From assembly GCF_024809855.1 (NCBI RefSeq), contig NZ_JANUEM010000018.1:1-64000 (forward strand): a DNA stretch of 64,000 bases, given 5' to 3'. The notes beneath the pieces are model-generated. The model did no database searches. It had not been told where the DNA came from and worked only from the letters and a program-made list of their open reading frames with translations. The stretch comes from Rheinheimera pacifica. GTDB lineage: Bacteria > Pseudomonadota > Gammaproteobacteria > Enterobacterales > Alteromonadaceae. The position numbers and the translations under genes were made by a program. Positions 45,549 through 54,196 of this stretch are shown in pieces; position 1 is the first letter of the stretch; every line of letters starts with the position of its first letter.

Positions 45549-45935
45549 ATGTTAAAAACACTATTGGCAGTGACTATTGCAGGCTTGGTATTTACTGCTC
45601 AGGCCAGCACACTATTTGGTGCTGCAGTTGATAAAACGGCGGTAATACCGATTGAGCAATTGCTGGTGCAGCCTGCGGGCTATCTGGATAAAGTGGTTAC
45701 AATCAGCGGTAAGATAGACTCGGTATGCAGCAAACAAGGCTGCTGGATGAAGTTTACTGCCAGCAGTAACCAGGGGCCGTTCCGCATTAAAGTACGCGAT
45801 GGCGATATGGTGTTTCCGCTAAGCGCAAAAGGCAAAACCGCTTACGCCACCGGCACTGTGCGGTTGTGGCCACAAGGTGAAGATGAACCCGACGCATACC
45901 AGCTTTACCCTACAGCAGTAGAAATAGCCGATTAA
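45549..45935 (+). CDS. DUF4920 periplasmic protein
   Basis: 128 residues; AGGGAG lies 7 bases before the ATG. The signal peptide ends near TAQAST. The mature part is an OB-like beta domain with the CSKQGCWM motif characteristic of DUF4920, perhaps a metal or redox site. The function is unknown. A terminator follows. Confidence 0.86.
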   Translation: MLKTLLAVTIAGLVFTAQASTLFGAAVDKTAVIPIEQLLVQPAGYLDKVVTISGKIDSVCSKQGCWMKFTASSNQGPFRIKVRDGDMVFPLSAKGKTAYATGTVRLWPQGEDEPDAYQLYPTAVEIAD

Positions 45936-45936
45936 C

Positions 45937-45968
45937 AAAGTGGGCATACTGACATGCCCCCTTTATTT
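45937..45968 (+). terminator. Intrinsic terminator after the DUF4920 gene
   Basis: GGGCAT and ATGCCC form a stem extended by AAAG and CTTT, with a short T-rich tail. Confidence 0.75.
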
Positions 45969-46054
45969 AACCGCATTTAACCGCTGCTACACGTATAAAT
46001 ATTATCAGGCGTGTTTCAGGCGAAAAATTTAGACTGCAACAACAAATTGTTATT

Positions 46055-46073
46055 GAGATTTATTATCATTAGC
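46055..46073 (+). promoter_or_regulatory. Candidate Fur box of the TonB receptor operon
   Basis: GAGATTTATTATCATTAGC agrees with the 19-base Fur consensus at 14 positions and lies 45 bases before the receptor start. It suggests iron repression of the whole operon. Confidence 0.6.
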
Positions 46074-46117
46074 GTTAGCCTTTGTAAAAAAACAGCTTGC
46101 CTGCGCGTGGAAATAAA

Positions 46118-48391
46118 ATGCCAGTACCAATTAAACGCTTTAACCTTTCTGTTTTAATGGCCTGCCTGAGCCTGCCATTAGCCGCACAGGCTCAGCAGCC
46201 ACCACTGCAAGAAAGCCAGATTGAAACCATTACTGTACGTGGCGAAAAAACCGATCGCTCATTGCAGGACACCTCCAGCAGTGTTGCGGTAACCACCGCA
46301 TTGAGAATTGAGCAGGAAAACCTGCAAAGCCTGGACGATATCTTAAACCGCACCGCCAACGTCTCGGCCATGTATGGCAGCCGGGGTTTTACTATCCGTG
46401 GTATAGCAGACGAAGCCGGTGCCTCTAACCCACTGGCTACTATTTATCTGGACGGTGCAGCATTGTCCAGCCAGATCAGTGATTCCGGCCCGACTGATTT
46501 ATGGGATATTGCCCAGGTAGAGGTTATGCGTGGCCCACAGTCTACCATTCAGGGCGAGAATGCACTGGCCGGCGCTATTATTATGCGTTCAGCAGAACCG
46601 ACAATGGACTGGACCGGCAAAGCCAGAGTGCAGTGGTCTGATCCTTCAGATCGCCGTATCGCTGTTGCCGGCGGTGGCCCGTTAATAAAGGATGAACTGG
46701 CCTTTAGGGTCGCACTGGAAAAGCGGGACTTTGATGGCTTTGTACATAATGTTACCCGCAACGAGCCGGAAGATGCGGTTGACTCCCTGCAGGGACGCAT
46801 TAAGTTATTGTGGACCCCGTCAGCCTTGCCGGGGTTTACCGCCAGATTAAGCCATATGCGCGATGACCGCGACGGCCCCTATATGTATGTCTACAGCGAT
46901 ATTAGCGCTGGCAATTATTATGATGACCGTATCAACAAGTCTGACGCCAAAGGCAGTACCGATATTGTAACGGATATCACTACGCTGGAACTGGACTACC
47001 AGCTCAGCGAACAGTGGGCATTATCTGCTGTTACTGCGAAAAGCCGCTCTAACGTAAGCCGCACTTATGATACCGATCAAACCGAGCAAAATACCTCTTT
47101 CGGTAATGTCACCGGGTTGCACGATACCTTGTCTCAGGAGCTGCGGCTGCATTTTAGCGGCGATAAACTACAGGGGTTGGTTGGCGGCTACTGGTCGAAG
47201 CGGGAAAACGATACCCTGACTACCACCCTGAGCAATGTCATTACTCCGGTAGGAACAATCAGTGCGGTATTGCAGGGTAATGGCCTGGACAGCACTACTG
47301 CAGCACAATTGGCAGCGCTGTACGCCAGTGAACTGCCACTGATCCCGGTAGACTACCAGAGCAAAGCCCCGACCCAATCGGAGAATCTGGCAGTGTTTTT
47401 TGATGGTGAATACCAGTTATCGGCGCAATGGGCCCTGCTTGCCGGTGCCCGGCTGGATAAAGAGCAATATGATTACCAGTCAGATACCACGGCTGTATTT
47501 GCCGGCACACTGCCAAACCCGGCTAATTACGGCCAGCCGGGTTCGGCATTACATACAATATTCAGTGGGGTAAACGCTGCTGTATTAGCCATGGTAGATG
47601 ACGCCAGCAGCAATGCACCGGCCAGCAGCCGCGACTTTACTGCATTTTTGCCCAAACTGGGCGTGCGCTGGTCTTATCACCCGGAGCAATCTCTGGCATT
47701 TACGGTACAGCGTGGTTACCGCTCGGGTGGCAGCTCTTACAATATTGCCCGCGGCGAAGTGTTTGCCTATGAACCGGAATACACCACTAACTATGAACTG
47801 GCCTGGCGCAGTAACTGGCCCGATCAAAACCTGACCATTAACAGCAACCTGTATTACATCGACTGGACAGATAAGCAGGTTATAGCCAATTTTGGTATTA
47901 ATAACTTCGACAGCCACACCGTTAATGCCGGTAAGTCACATTTGTATGGTTCAGAGTTCGAGCTGCGCCAGCGGCTGAATAACCAGCTCGACTGGTATGG
48001 CTCTTATGCCTATTCGAAAACCCAGTACGACGAGTTCGATACTATAACAGACGCTATTATCAGCAACTTTTCCGGGCAGCCTTTTGCTTACGCACCGCGT
48101 CATACCGCAGCAGCAGGGGTAAACTGGTACCTGGCAGATAACTGGGCACTGAATGTAAATGGTAACTTTCGTAGTAAAGTCAGTACCGGCCCACGCGACA
48201 GTACGCTGTGGCTGTCATCCAGAACACTGTTTAATGCCCGGCTAAGTTACGATCAAACCAACTGGTCTGCTTATCTGTTTATCAATAACCTGTTTGATAA
48301 AGGCTATCAGCAGTACCGCTGGCCTGATGAGCCGGTGGCGATCCTTGGCGCACCAAGAGTCATTGGTGCCGGTGTGCAATGGCAATGGTAG
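46118..48391 (+). CDS. TonB-dependent receptor, probable iron or siderophore uptake
   Basis: 757 residues from the ATG at 46118, giving the signal peptide MPVPIKRFNL..LAAQA. The TonB box reads ETITVRG, the plug has FTIRGI and VEVMRGPQSTIQG, and the barrel ends VQWQW. A Fur-like box lies upstream, and genes for two small membrane proteins and a PepSY protein follow, an arrangement seen in iron-uptake operons. The substrate cannot be read from the sequence. Confidence 0.9.
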   Translation: MPVPIKRFNLSVLMACLSLPLAAQAQQPPLQESQIETITVRGEKTDRSLQDTSSSVAVTTALRIEQENLQSLDDILNRTANVSAMYGSRGFTIRGIADEAGASNPLATIYLDGAALSSQISDSGPTDLWDIAQVEVMRGPQSTIQGENALAGAIIMRSAEPTMDWTGKARVQWSDPSDRRIAVAGGGPLIKDELAFRVALEKRDFDGFVHNVTRNEPEDAVDSLQGRIKLLWTPSALPGFTARLSHMRDDRDGPYMYVYSDISAGNYYDDRINKSDAKGSTDIVTDITTLELDYQLSEQWALSAVTAKSRSNVSRTYDTDQTEQNTSFGNVTGLHDTLSQELRLHFSGDKLQGLVGGYWSKRENDTLTTTLSNVITPVGTISAVLQGNGLDSTTAAQLAALYASELPLIPVDYQSKAPTQSENLAVFFDGEYQLSAQWALLAGARLDKEQYDYQSDTTAVFAGTLPNPANYGQPGSALHTIFSGVNAAVLAMVDDASSNAPASSRDFTAFLPKLGVRWSYHPEQSLAFTVQRGYRSGGSSYNIARGEVFAYEPEYTTNYELAWRSNWPDQNLTINSNLYYIDWTDKQVIANFGINNFDSHTVNAGKSHLYGSEFELRQRLNNQLDWYGSYAYSKTQYDEFDTITDAIISNFSGQPFAYAPRHTAAAGVNWYLADNWALNVNGNFRSKVSTGPRDSTLWLSSRTLFNARLSYDQTNWSAYLFINNLFDKGYQQYRWPDEPVAILGAPRVIGAGVQWQW

Positions 48392-48404
48392 TGGCAACTG
48401 CATT

Positions 48405-48671
48405 ATGACGTTACTGCTGGCCTTAATCTGTCTCAGTATCACTGCCCTGGCGGTGTATATGCTGGCACCACAACAGCAATTGATACACCGCAAACCCACA
48501 ACGGTATGGCTGCTGAGTATTACTATTGGCAGCCTGCTGGCTGGCGTACTGCTGCTAATACCTCACTATGGTTTCTGGCCGGCCTGTTATCTGGCATTAA
48601 CCTGGTTAATGCTGGTTTGGCTGTTGCTACCGTTAATTGCATTATTTAAACAGGCTAAGTATGGCAGCTAA
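48405..48671 (+). CDS. Small membrane protein, DUF3325-like
   Basis: 88 residues with three hydrophobic segments covering most of the length. The ATG at 48405 is chosen since the longer frame overlaps the receptor gene. Size and position fit the DUF3325 proteins of iron-regulated TonB-receptor/PepSY operons; the assignment is tentative. It overlaps the next gene by 11 bases. Confidence 0.65.
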   Translation: MTLLLALICLSITALAVYMLAPQQQLIHRKPTTVWLLSITIGSLLAGVLLLIPHYGFWPACYLALTWLMLVWLLLPLIALFKQAKYGS

Positions 48672-48924
48672 ACATTGGGCAGCCGCATTGTTCGGTTTGC
48701 CACTTACTATTGCCTGGGTTGGCATACTGGCGTTGTTATTTCCCGGTACCGCACAGCAGGCTGTTTTGATGTGGTTATTGCTTACTTTTCCGTTGTGGGT
48801 GGCTGTAATGGCGCTAATGTACTTAAGCCGCAGCGGAAAACGATTATGGCTGGTGGTAAGCAGCTTAACCATCCTCAGTTATGCCGCATTATGGCTGCTA
48901 AAAACAACCGGCACGGCGGTATAA
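48661..48924 (+). CDS. Small membrane protein, DUF3649-like
   Basis: 87 residues with three hydrophobic segments (AAALFGLPLTIAWVGIL, LMWLLLTFPLWVAVMAL, LVVSSLTILSYAALWLL). It resembles the DUF3649 iron-uptake-associated proteins in layout. The ATG at 48661 overlaps the preceding gene, and its stop touches the start of the PepSY gene, so the set is coupled. Confidence 0.65.
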   Translation: MAAKHWAAALFGLPLTIAWVGILALLFPGTAQQAVLMWLLLTFPLWVAVMALMYLSRSGKRLWLVVSSLTILSYAALWLLKTTGTAV

Positions 48925-50448
48925 ATGAAGGTTATAACTCAAAAAACATTCCGCAATCTGCACACCTGGACCGGCCTGCTTACCGGCTTACTGCTGTTTA
49001 TTGCATTTTATGCCGGTGCAATATCAGTATTTGTGCACGAACTACAACAGTGGCATGCCACCATTCAGCCTTCAGCATCAGCCGTATCGCTGCAGCAGGC
49101 TCAGCCACTTATTGAGCAGGTACTGCAGCAACACCCGGAAGCGGCACATGGTTTTAACCTGATGCTGCCGGGCGCACATGGTGCCGATCTGGCGCTGCTC
49201 TGGTATGACAGCGACACCGCCACCCAATACAAATTTGTTGCCGACAGCCAGCAGCAACTGCAACAGCACACCGCCCGGCGGGATTTTATCAGCCTGATTT
49301 ATGATCTGCATTTTACGGCTGGCTTGCCGCGTCAGGCCGGTTTGTACCTGTTTGGTTTGGTCTGTATTTTATATGGCCTGGCGCTGGTCAGTGGCGTAGT
49401 TATTTACGCACCGGTATTTATTAAAGATTTGTTTGCGCTACGGTTAACCCAGAGCACCAAACGGCTGTGGCAGGATGCCCATAATCTTATTGGCGTACTG
49501 TCGCTGCCGTTTCATATTATTTTTGCCTGGAGCGGCGCAGTGCTAACCATCGGTTTCTTAATGCTGGCGCCGTTTCAGTTTGTAGTGTTTGACGGCAAAC
49601 TAATGCAAATACTGGAGCCCGACTTCGATGTAGTCGCCCATGTTGAGCCTGCCGGTATTGCTGCCCCGTTGTTACCACCACACACTTTGCTGGCCATGGC
49701 TGCGCAACACGTGCCTGAAATGCAGGCTGAGATGCTGTTTTACCATGATGCCGGCGATGCCAACGGCACGGTTACCGTCTATGGCGATTTGCCATCACCA
49801 ACGCTTACGCAAAGGGCGGTAGTGGTGTTAAACAGCAGCAGCGGTGAACTGTTGGGAATACAAACACCAGAGCAGTTCCGTCCGGGAACAACTTTTCTGC
49901 GTGGTTTACAAAACCTGCATTATGGTGATTTTGCCGGCTATACCTCCAAGTGGTTGTATTTTATCTTAGGCCTGGCAGGCGCTTTGCTGTTTTACACCGG
50001 CAACCTGCTGTGGCTGGAAGTGCGTCGGCGCAACGGCACCACGCAACCGGCCAAAATAAGGCTGATGGCCTCACTTACACTTGGCGTATGTTTGGGCGCG
50101 ATGGCCGGTATTTCAGCGTTGTTTATCGCCGGTATATTGCTGGCAGAACCCTGGCATAAAACCGTGTACTTCAGTGTGTTTTTTGCAGCGTCAGGTTGGG
50201 CTTTTCTGCGCCAGCCAGCTAAAGCCGGTGCAGAATTATTGTATTTAACGGCACTGTTAACCTTGCTAATACCTTTTGCAGCCTGGTACCACAGTGGTCA
50301 GTTTTTCCTAACAGCTTTATCAGACGGCAACGTCTTGCGCTTTATGGTAGAAGGTGCAGCAATACTACTGGCAGTATTGTTTTGGTTACTGGCTCGCGCT
50401 GCTCAAAAGCGGGCGGGCAAAGCTGATAACAGTATCTGGGCAAAATAG
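48925..50448 (+). CDS. PepSY-associated transmembrane protein
   Basis: 507 residues. The first helix (LHTWTGLLTGLLLFIAFYAG) is the PepSY_TM signature; three further helices border two periplasmic loops, and more helices close the protein. Related proteins (PiuB/FsqB types) reduce or release iron from siderophores at the inner membrane. It follows the preceding gene without a gap, placing it in the receptor operon. Confidence 0.87.
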   Translation: MKVITQKTFRNLHTWTGLLTGLLLFIAFYAGAISVFVHELQQWHATIQPSASAVSLQQAQPLIEQVLQQHPEAAHGFNLMLPGAHGADLALLWYDSDTATQYKFVADSQQQLQQHTARRDFISLIYDLHFTAGLPRQAGLYLFGLVCILYGLALVSGVVIYAPVFIKDLFALRLTQSTKRLWQDAHNLIGVLSLPFHIIFAWSGAVLTIGFLMLAPFQFVVFDGKLMQILEPDFDVVAHVEPAGIAAPLLPPHTLLAMAAQHVPEMQAEMLFYHDAGDANGTVTVYGDLPSPTLTQRAVVVLNSSSGELLGIQTPEQFRPGTTFLRGLQNLHYGDFAGYTSKWLYFILGLAGALLFYTGNLLWLEVRRRNGTTQPAKIRLMASLTLGVCLGAMAGISALFIAGILLAEPWHKTVYFSVFFAASGWAFLRQPAKAGAELLYLTALLTLLIPFAAWYHSGQFFLTALSDGNVLRFMVEGAAILLAVLFWLLARAAQKRAGKADNSIWAK

Positions 50449-50493
50449 CTAAAAACCTTAGCTAAGCGTATGGCAAAGCCAAAGCGTATCAGC

Positions 50494-50961
50494 TTAAATA
50501 CTTTTTGCTGTTAACTGCAGCAAGTAAGCTTTAAGCTGCGCTACCCGCTGTGGCCGGTTAAACAGCTGATACAATTGCAGCCAGTCGGCCGGCGGCATCC
50601 AACAAATGCCGTCTTGCCAGTGACAACGCTGTGGTTGAAATTGCCAGCGGGTGATTACCCCGCCCCTCTTTATTGCTATACCGGCCATAACATCAATATC
50701 GGGCCAGCCATCCCGGCAAAAACGGGCAAAATGTGCAGAGGCATAATCCGGGTGCGCCGGTGTTATCTTCAGCGAAAACTGCGGCTGCAGCGTCTGACAT
50801 ATCAGCTCATAGTCACTTTGTGTGCAGACAATATCAATATCATTCGGTTCAGTTTCCAACCCCAATTGCCATAACAGGCAACTGCCGCCAATTCCAAACT
50901 GAAAAGGCTGCAGTACAACGCAAAGTTGCTGTAATTGTGTCAGTAAATGCGGGTTATTCAT
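50494..50961 (-). CDS. Nucleotidyltransferase-fold protein
   Basis: 155 residues. GIGGSCLLWQLG followed by EPNDIDIVC is the GS...DxD pattern of the Pol-beta-like nucleotidyltransferase fold, and IDVMAG may give the third aspartate. Substrate unknown. Its start overlaps the end of the 179-residue gene upstream by 8 bases, so the two are coupled. Confidence 0.7.
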   Translation of the reverse strand: MNNPHLLTQLQQLCVVLQPFQFGIGGSCLLWQLGLETEPNDIDIVCTQSDYELICQTLQPQFSLKITPAHPDYASAHFARFCRDGWPDIDVMAGIAIKRGGVITRWQFQPQRCHWQDGICWMPPADWLQLYQLFNRPQRVAQLKAYLLQLTAKSI

Positions 50962-51493
50962 CCAATGCCTTTATCAACCGGGCTAAAAAAGCCAGCTTTT
51001 CGTTATTAAGTTGCCGGTAGTCAAAGTAAGGGCATACTAACACCCGGTTGTGTTTATCCACGGCAAATTCGTTATTCAGCCAACTAAACTGAACCGCTAA
51101 ACCGGCTTCCAGCAAAACTTTGGCGTGGGTACGGCCGGCGATAATATGCACTGTTTCTTTGGCCGGCTGAAGATCAGGTGTGCTGAAAACCAGCGCAGTA
51201 TTGCTGCCGGCCTGCAATAAGCACTGCTCACGGTATTGCTGCCAGGTAGCGGCTTGCTGTGTAAAGGCAAACAGCTTAGTATCCAGCGCAAACAATAGCT
51301 TGGCATACACATTAAATACCTTGCGCCAGCCATTGCCGCAGGCACGGTTGATTAGCTCTGTTTCGCCGCTGTGCAACGGCTGTATTGTCACTAAGTCAGC
51401 ATACTCAGCCATGGGCGGCCGGTTGGCAATATATACTCGGATGCCGGCGGTTGCATCACCAAAGCCCGCGGCTGATATAGGTAGGGATTTCAT
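50954..51493 (-). CDS. Hypothetical protein, DUF6942-like
   Basis: 179 residues, soluble, with no signal peptide. From memory it resembles DUF6942 proteins of aquatic gammaproteobacteria, whose role is unknown. AGRTHAKVLLE and VCPYFDYRQLNNEKL are its most distinctive segments. It is coupled by an 8-base overlap to the nucleotidyltransferase-fold gene. Confidence 0.6.
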   Translation of the reverse strand: MKSLPISAAGFGDATAGIRVYIANRPPMAEYADLVTIQPLHSGETELINRACGNGWRKVFNVYAKLLFALDTKLFAFTQQAATWQQYREQCLLQAGSNTALVFSTPDLQPAKETVHIIAGRTHAKVLLEAGLAVQFSWLNNEFAVDKHNRVLVCPYFDYRQLNNEKLAFLARLIKALDE

Positions 51494-51594
51494 AGCCTTG
51501 CTCAGCTTTTATTCAGGAAGCTACTTTAGCATAAGCTCTTGCCTGTAGTGTGGTAGCAGGCTAATTTTAGCTGTTACTTTGCCAGGGACTGCCT

Positions 51595-52458
51595 ATGTCA
51601 TCTTTTTCTGTTACTGCTGTTAACCGGCTCGACGTTTGGTTAATGCAGGTTACCCCGCCAGCCAATACCAACGGCTTTCGCCGCTTTTGCTGGGAATTCT
51701 GGTTTTTTGGTTTAAAGCAGGCACGGGCCTGTTTATTTGTGGCGTTGTTTTTTGCTTCGGTGCTGCTGGTGCCACGCGCCGGTCTGCTGGGTATACCCCG
51801 CTATGATGTCTTGCTTATTCTGGCGCTGTTAATTCAGTATTGGATGGTGTGGAGCAAACTGGAAACCGTCGATGAGCTAAAAGCGATTTGTTTGTTCCAC
51901 CTGGTTGGTTTTGCCCTGGAGGTATTTAAAACCTCGGGCACGATTCAATCCTGGAGTTACCCCGATTTTGCTTACACTAAGGTATTTGGCGTGCCACTGT
52001 TTGCCGGTTTTATGTATGCCGCCGTCGGCAGTTATATTATTCAGAGCTGGCGTTTAATGCAGCAAAGGGTTGCACACCATCCGCCTTACTGGATGGCGGT
52101 GCTGGTGGCCCTGCTGATATACGCTAATTTTTTTAGTCACCACTATATTGGTGATTACCGCTGGTATATCGCCGCGGCCACACTGGGGCTTTATGCCCGC
52201 ACAGTAGTGTACTTTACGCCGCTGGATCGTGAGCGCAGTATGCCGCTGTTACTGGGCTTTGTGCTGGTGGGTTTCTTTATCTGGCTGGCGGAAAATATCA
52301 GTACTTTTATGGGGCTGTGGAGTTACCCTAATCAGTTAGGTGCCTGGTCGGTAGTGCATTTAGGTAAGTGGAGCTCGTGGTCACTACTGGTGATCATGAC
52401 CTTTACCATAGTGGCGCAGCTAAAATACGTAAAACAACGTATTGATGTACCACGCTAA
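51595..52458 (+). CDS. DUF817 family membrane protein
   Basis: 287 residues with about eight membrane helices. The family is recognised by FWFFGLKQARAC, WSKLETVDELK and the segment FFSHHYIGDYRWY, and by WLAENISTFMGLWSYPNQ. The function is not known. It stands alone and converges on dsbA. Confidence 0.88.
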   Translation: MSSFSVTAVNRLDVWLMQVTPPANTNGFRRFCWEFWFFGLKQARACLFVALFFASVLLVPRAGLLGIPRYDVLLILALLIQYWMVWSKLETVDELKAICLFHLVGFALEVFKTSGTIQSWSYPDFAYTKVFGVPLFAGFMYAAVGSYIIQSWRLMQQRVAHHPPYWMAVLVALLIYANFFSHHYIGDYRWYIAAATLGLYARTVVYFTPLDRERSMPLLLGFVLVGFFIWLAENISTFMGLWSYPNQLGAWSVVHLGKWSSWSLLVIMTFTIVAQLKYVKQRIDVPR

Positions 52459-52464
52459 CACCAT

Positions 52465-52489
52465 AAAAAAGGGCCGCCTCTGGCAGCCC
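52465..52489 (-). terminator. Intrinsic terminator after dsbA
   Basis: Read leftwards, GGGCTGCC, loop AGA and GGCGGCCC (one mismatch) are followed by six T residues. It lies 17 bases past the dsbA stop. Confidence 0.8.
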
Positions 52490-52506
52490 CTCTGTGATAA
52501 AAATAC

Positions 52507-53142
52507 TTAAGCGTCTTTTTGCAGCAGGAAGCTAATCAGTTCCTGCATTTCTTTTTCATAATTACGCGAATCCAGCGCGGCATTATTAATTTTGTACTTA
52601 CCGTTTACTACCAGCATAGGCACGCCGGTTAAAATACGTTTTTCAGATAGCTCATCCTGCTCTTTTTTCATCTGATTAACCGCGCCACGTACGGCAAAGC
52701 TTTTCATCGCTTTATCATAGGTGTCGGCGTCAATATCGTGAATTAACACCAGACTGCGGATCTCGTTTTCATTGGAAAACGGCGCACGGTTACGGTGGAT
52801 CTGGTTAAAAATGGCACTGGCAACCTGATCACCTTTACCCTGGCTTTTTGCTACCACGTAAGCACGGGCCAGCGTATTTTGTAACTCTGGTGAAGCCGCA
52901 CGGATAAAGTCAACGTGCACTTTTTTAAATTCAGTATCCCCGGGCAGCTTTTTAGCAATGTTCTGCGCTATCGGTTCAAACGCATTACAACCGCCGCAGT
53001 AAAACGAAAAATACTCTTTTACTTCCGGCTTGGCGGTTTTTTGCTCAGAGATAACGTCATAATGCTTGCCCTGTTCAAACTTGGCCTGGGCAGCAAAAGG
53101 CAGCAGTAGTGTTAACACAATTACAGATAACAGCTTTTTCAT
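52507..53142 (-). CDS. dsbA: Thiol:disulfide interchange protein DsbA
   Basis: 211 residues with signal peptide (LLLPFAAQA). The thioredoxin-fold active site is FYCGGC (Cys49, Cys52) and the cis-proline loop is TGVPMLVV. DsbA introduces disulfides in periplasmic proteins. The central dipeptide is Gly-Gly instead of the Pro-His of E. coli DsbA, which should change the redox potential. The gene follows srkA, as in E. coli, with a 50-base gap. Confidence 0.92.
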   Translation of the reverse strand: MKKLLSVIVLTLLLPFAAQAKFEQGKHYDVISEQKTAKPEVKEYFSFYCGGCNAFEPIAQNIAKKLPGDTEFKKVHVDFIRAASPELQNTLARAYVVAKSQGKGDQVASAIFNQIHRNRAPFSNENEIRSLVLIHDIDADTYDKAMKSFAVRGAVNQMKKEQDELSEKRILTGVPMLVVNGKYKINNAALDSRNYEKEMQELISFLLQKDA

Positions 53143-53192
53143 TTTGGAGGATGTCCTTTAATAGACCAGATGGAACACAGCTTAACAAAAAC

Positions 53193-54188
53193 TCAGTAGT
53201 CTGGCACTAGCGAAAGTGGTGCTTGTTGCAACAGATAAAGTTGTTCTTTTAATGCCAGACATTGTTGCTCCCAGTATTTGTCTGTGGCAAACCACGGAAA
53301 GTTCATCGGAAACGCCGGGTCCTGCCAACGCCGGGCCAGCCAGGCCATGTAATGCACCATACGCATGGCTCGCAGGGGTTCAATTAATTTAAGCTCGGCG
53401 GGGTCAAATTCACAGTACTGCTCGTATTCTTCCAGCATCAGCTCCAGCGTATCACGCTGTTGCTGGCGGTCACCGGACAACATCATCCAGATATCCTGGA
53501 TCGCCGGGCCACTGCGGCAATCGTCCAGATCAACAAAAAACGGCCCCTGGTCAACATAAAACAAATTACCGGCATGGCAATCACCATGCAGCCGTATCAG
53601 GCTGCCGGGTTTGTACTGCTTAACACAAAGCGTAATAACCTGATCCAGCGCAGTGTCAAACGCCGCCCGCAGATAAGACGGAATAAACGGCAAGGCGCTA
53701 AGCAGCTCGCGGCTTTGCAGCAGATGGCTTTCAACGCTAAAAGCCGGGCGATAGCTAAAAGGTTTTACTTTACCAACCTGATGCAAACGACCAAGAAAAC
53801 GCCCCAGCATGGCCAGCTGTTCATCGTTATCAATTTCCAGCGTACGGCCACCGCGGCTTGGAAACAAAGCAAAATAATAACCACCATACTGCAGCAATGA
53901 CTGCCCATTTACTTTTACCGGCGCAACCACCGGAATATCAGCCGCGGCCAGCTCAAAGGCAAAGTCGTGCTCTTCCTGCAGTTGCTCTGCGCTCCAGCGC
54001 TGTGGCCGGTAAAATTTTACGACAAACTTTTCCGGCTTTAATGCCTCTCCGCGGTAGGCGCTGAACTGATACACACGGTTCTCATAACTATTCAGTGCCG
54101 ACAAGCCAGAACTGACATCCAGCCCCAACTGCTGCAAGGCATCAATAATCAGATCCGGCTGTAAGGTAGAAAAATCAAAGGCCGTCAT
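53193..54188 (-). CDS. srkA: Stress response kinase A (YihE/RdoA)
   Basis: 331 residues, choline-kinase-like fold. RLHGDCHAGNLFY is the Brenner-type catalytic loop and FFVDLDDCRSGP holds the metal-binding Asp. SrkA is a serine/threonine protein kinase that limits stress-induced death. The position directly before dsbA is conserved from E. coli. ccoG ends 8 bases upstream. Confidence 0.92.
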   Translation of the reverse strand: MTAFDFSTLQPDLIIDALQQLGLDVSSGLSALNSYENRVYQFSAYRGEALKPEKFVVKFYRPQRWSAEQLQEEHDFAFELAAADIPVVAPVKVNGQSLLQYGGYYFALFPSRGGRTLEIDNDEQLAMLGRFLGRLHQVGKVKPFSYRPAFSVESHLLQSRELLSALPFIPSYLRAAFDTALDQVITLCVKQYKPGSLIRLHGDCHAGNLFYVDQGPFFVDLDDCRSGPAIQDIWMMLSGDRQQQRDTLELMLEEYEQYCEFDPAELKLIEPLRAMRMVHYMAWLARRWQDPAFPMNFPWFATDKYWEQQCLALKEQLYLLQQAPLSLVPDY

Positions 54189-54196
54189 AAGGCTCC

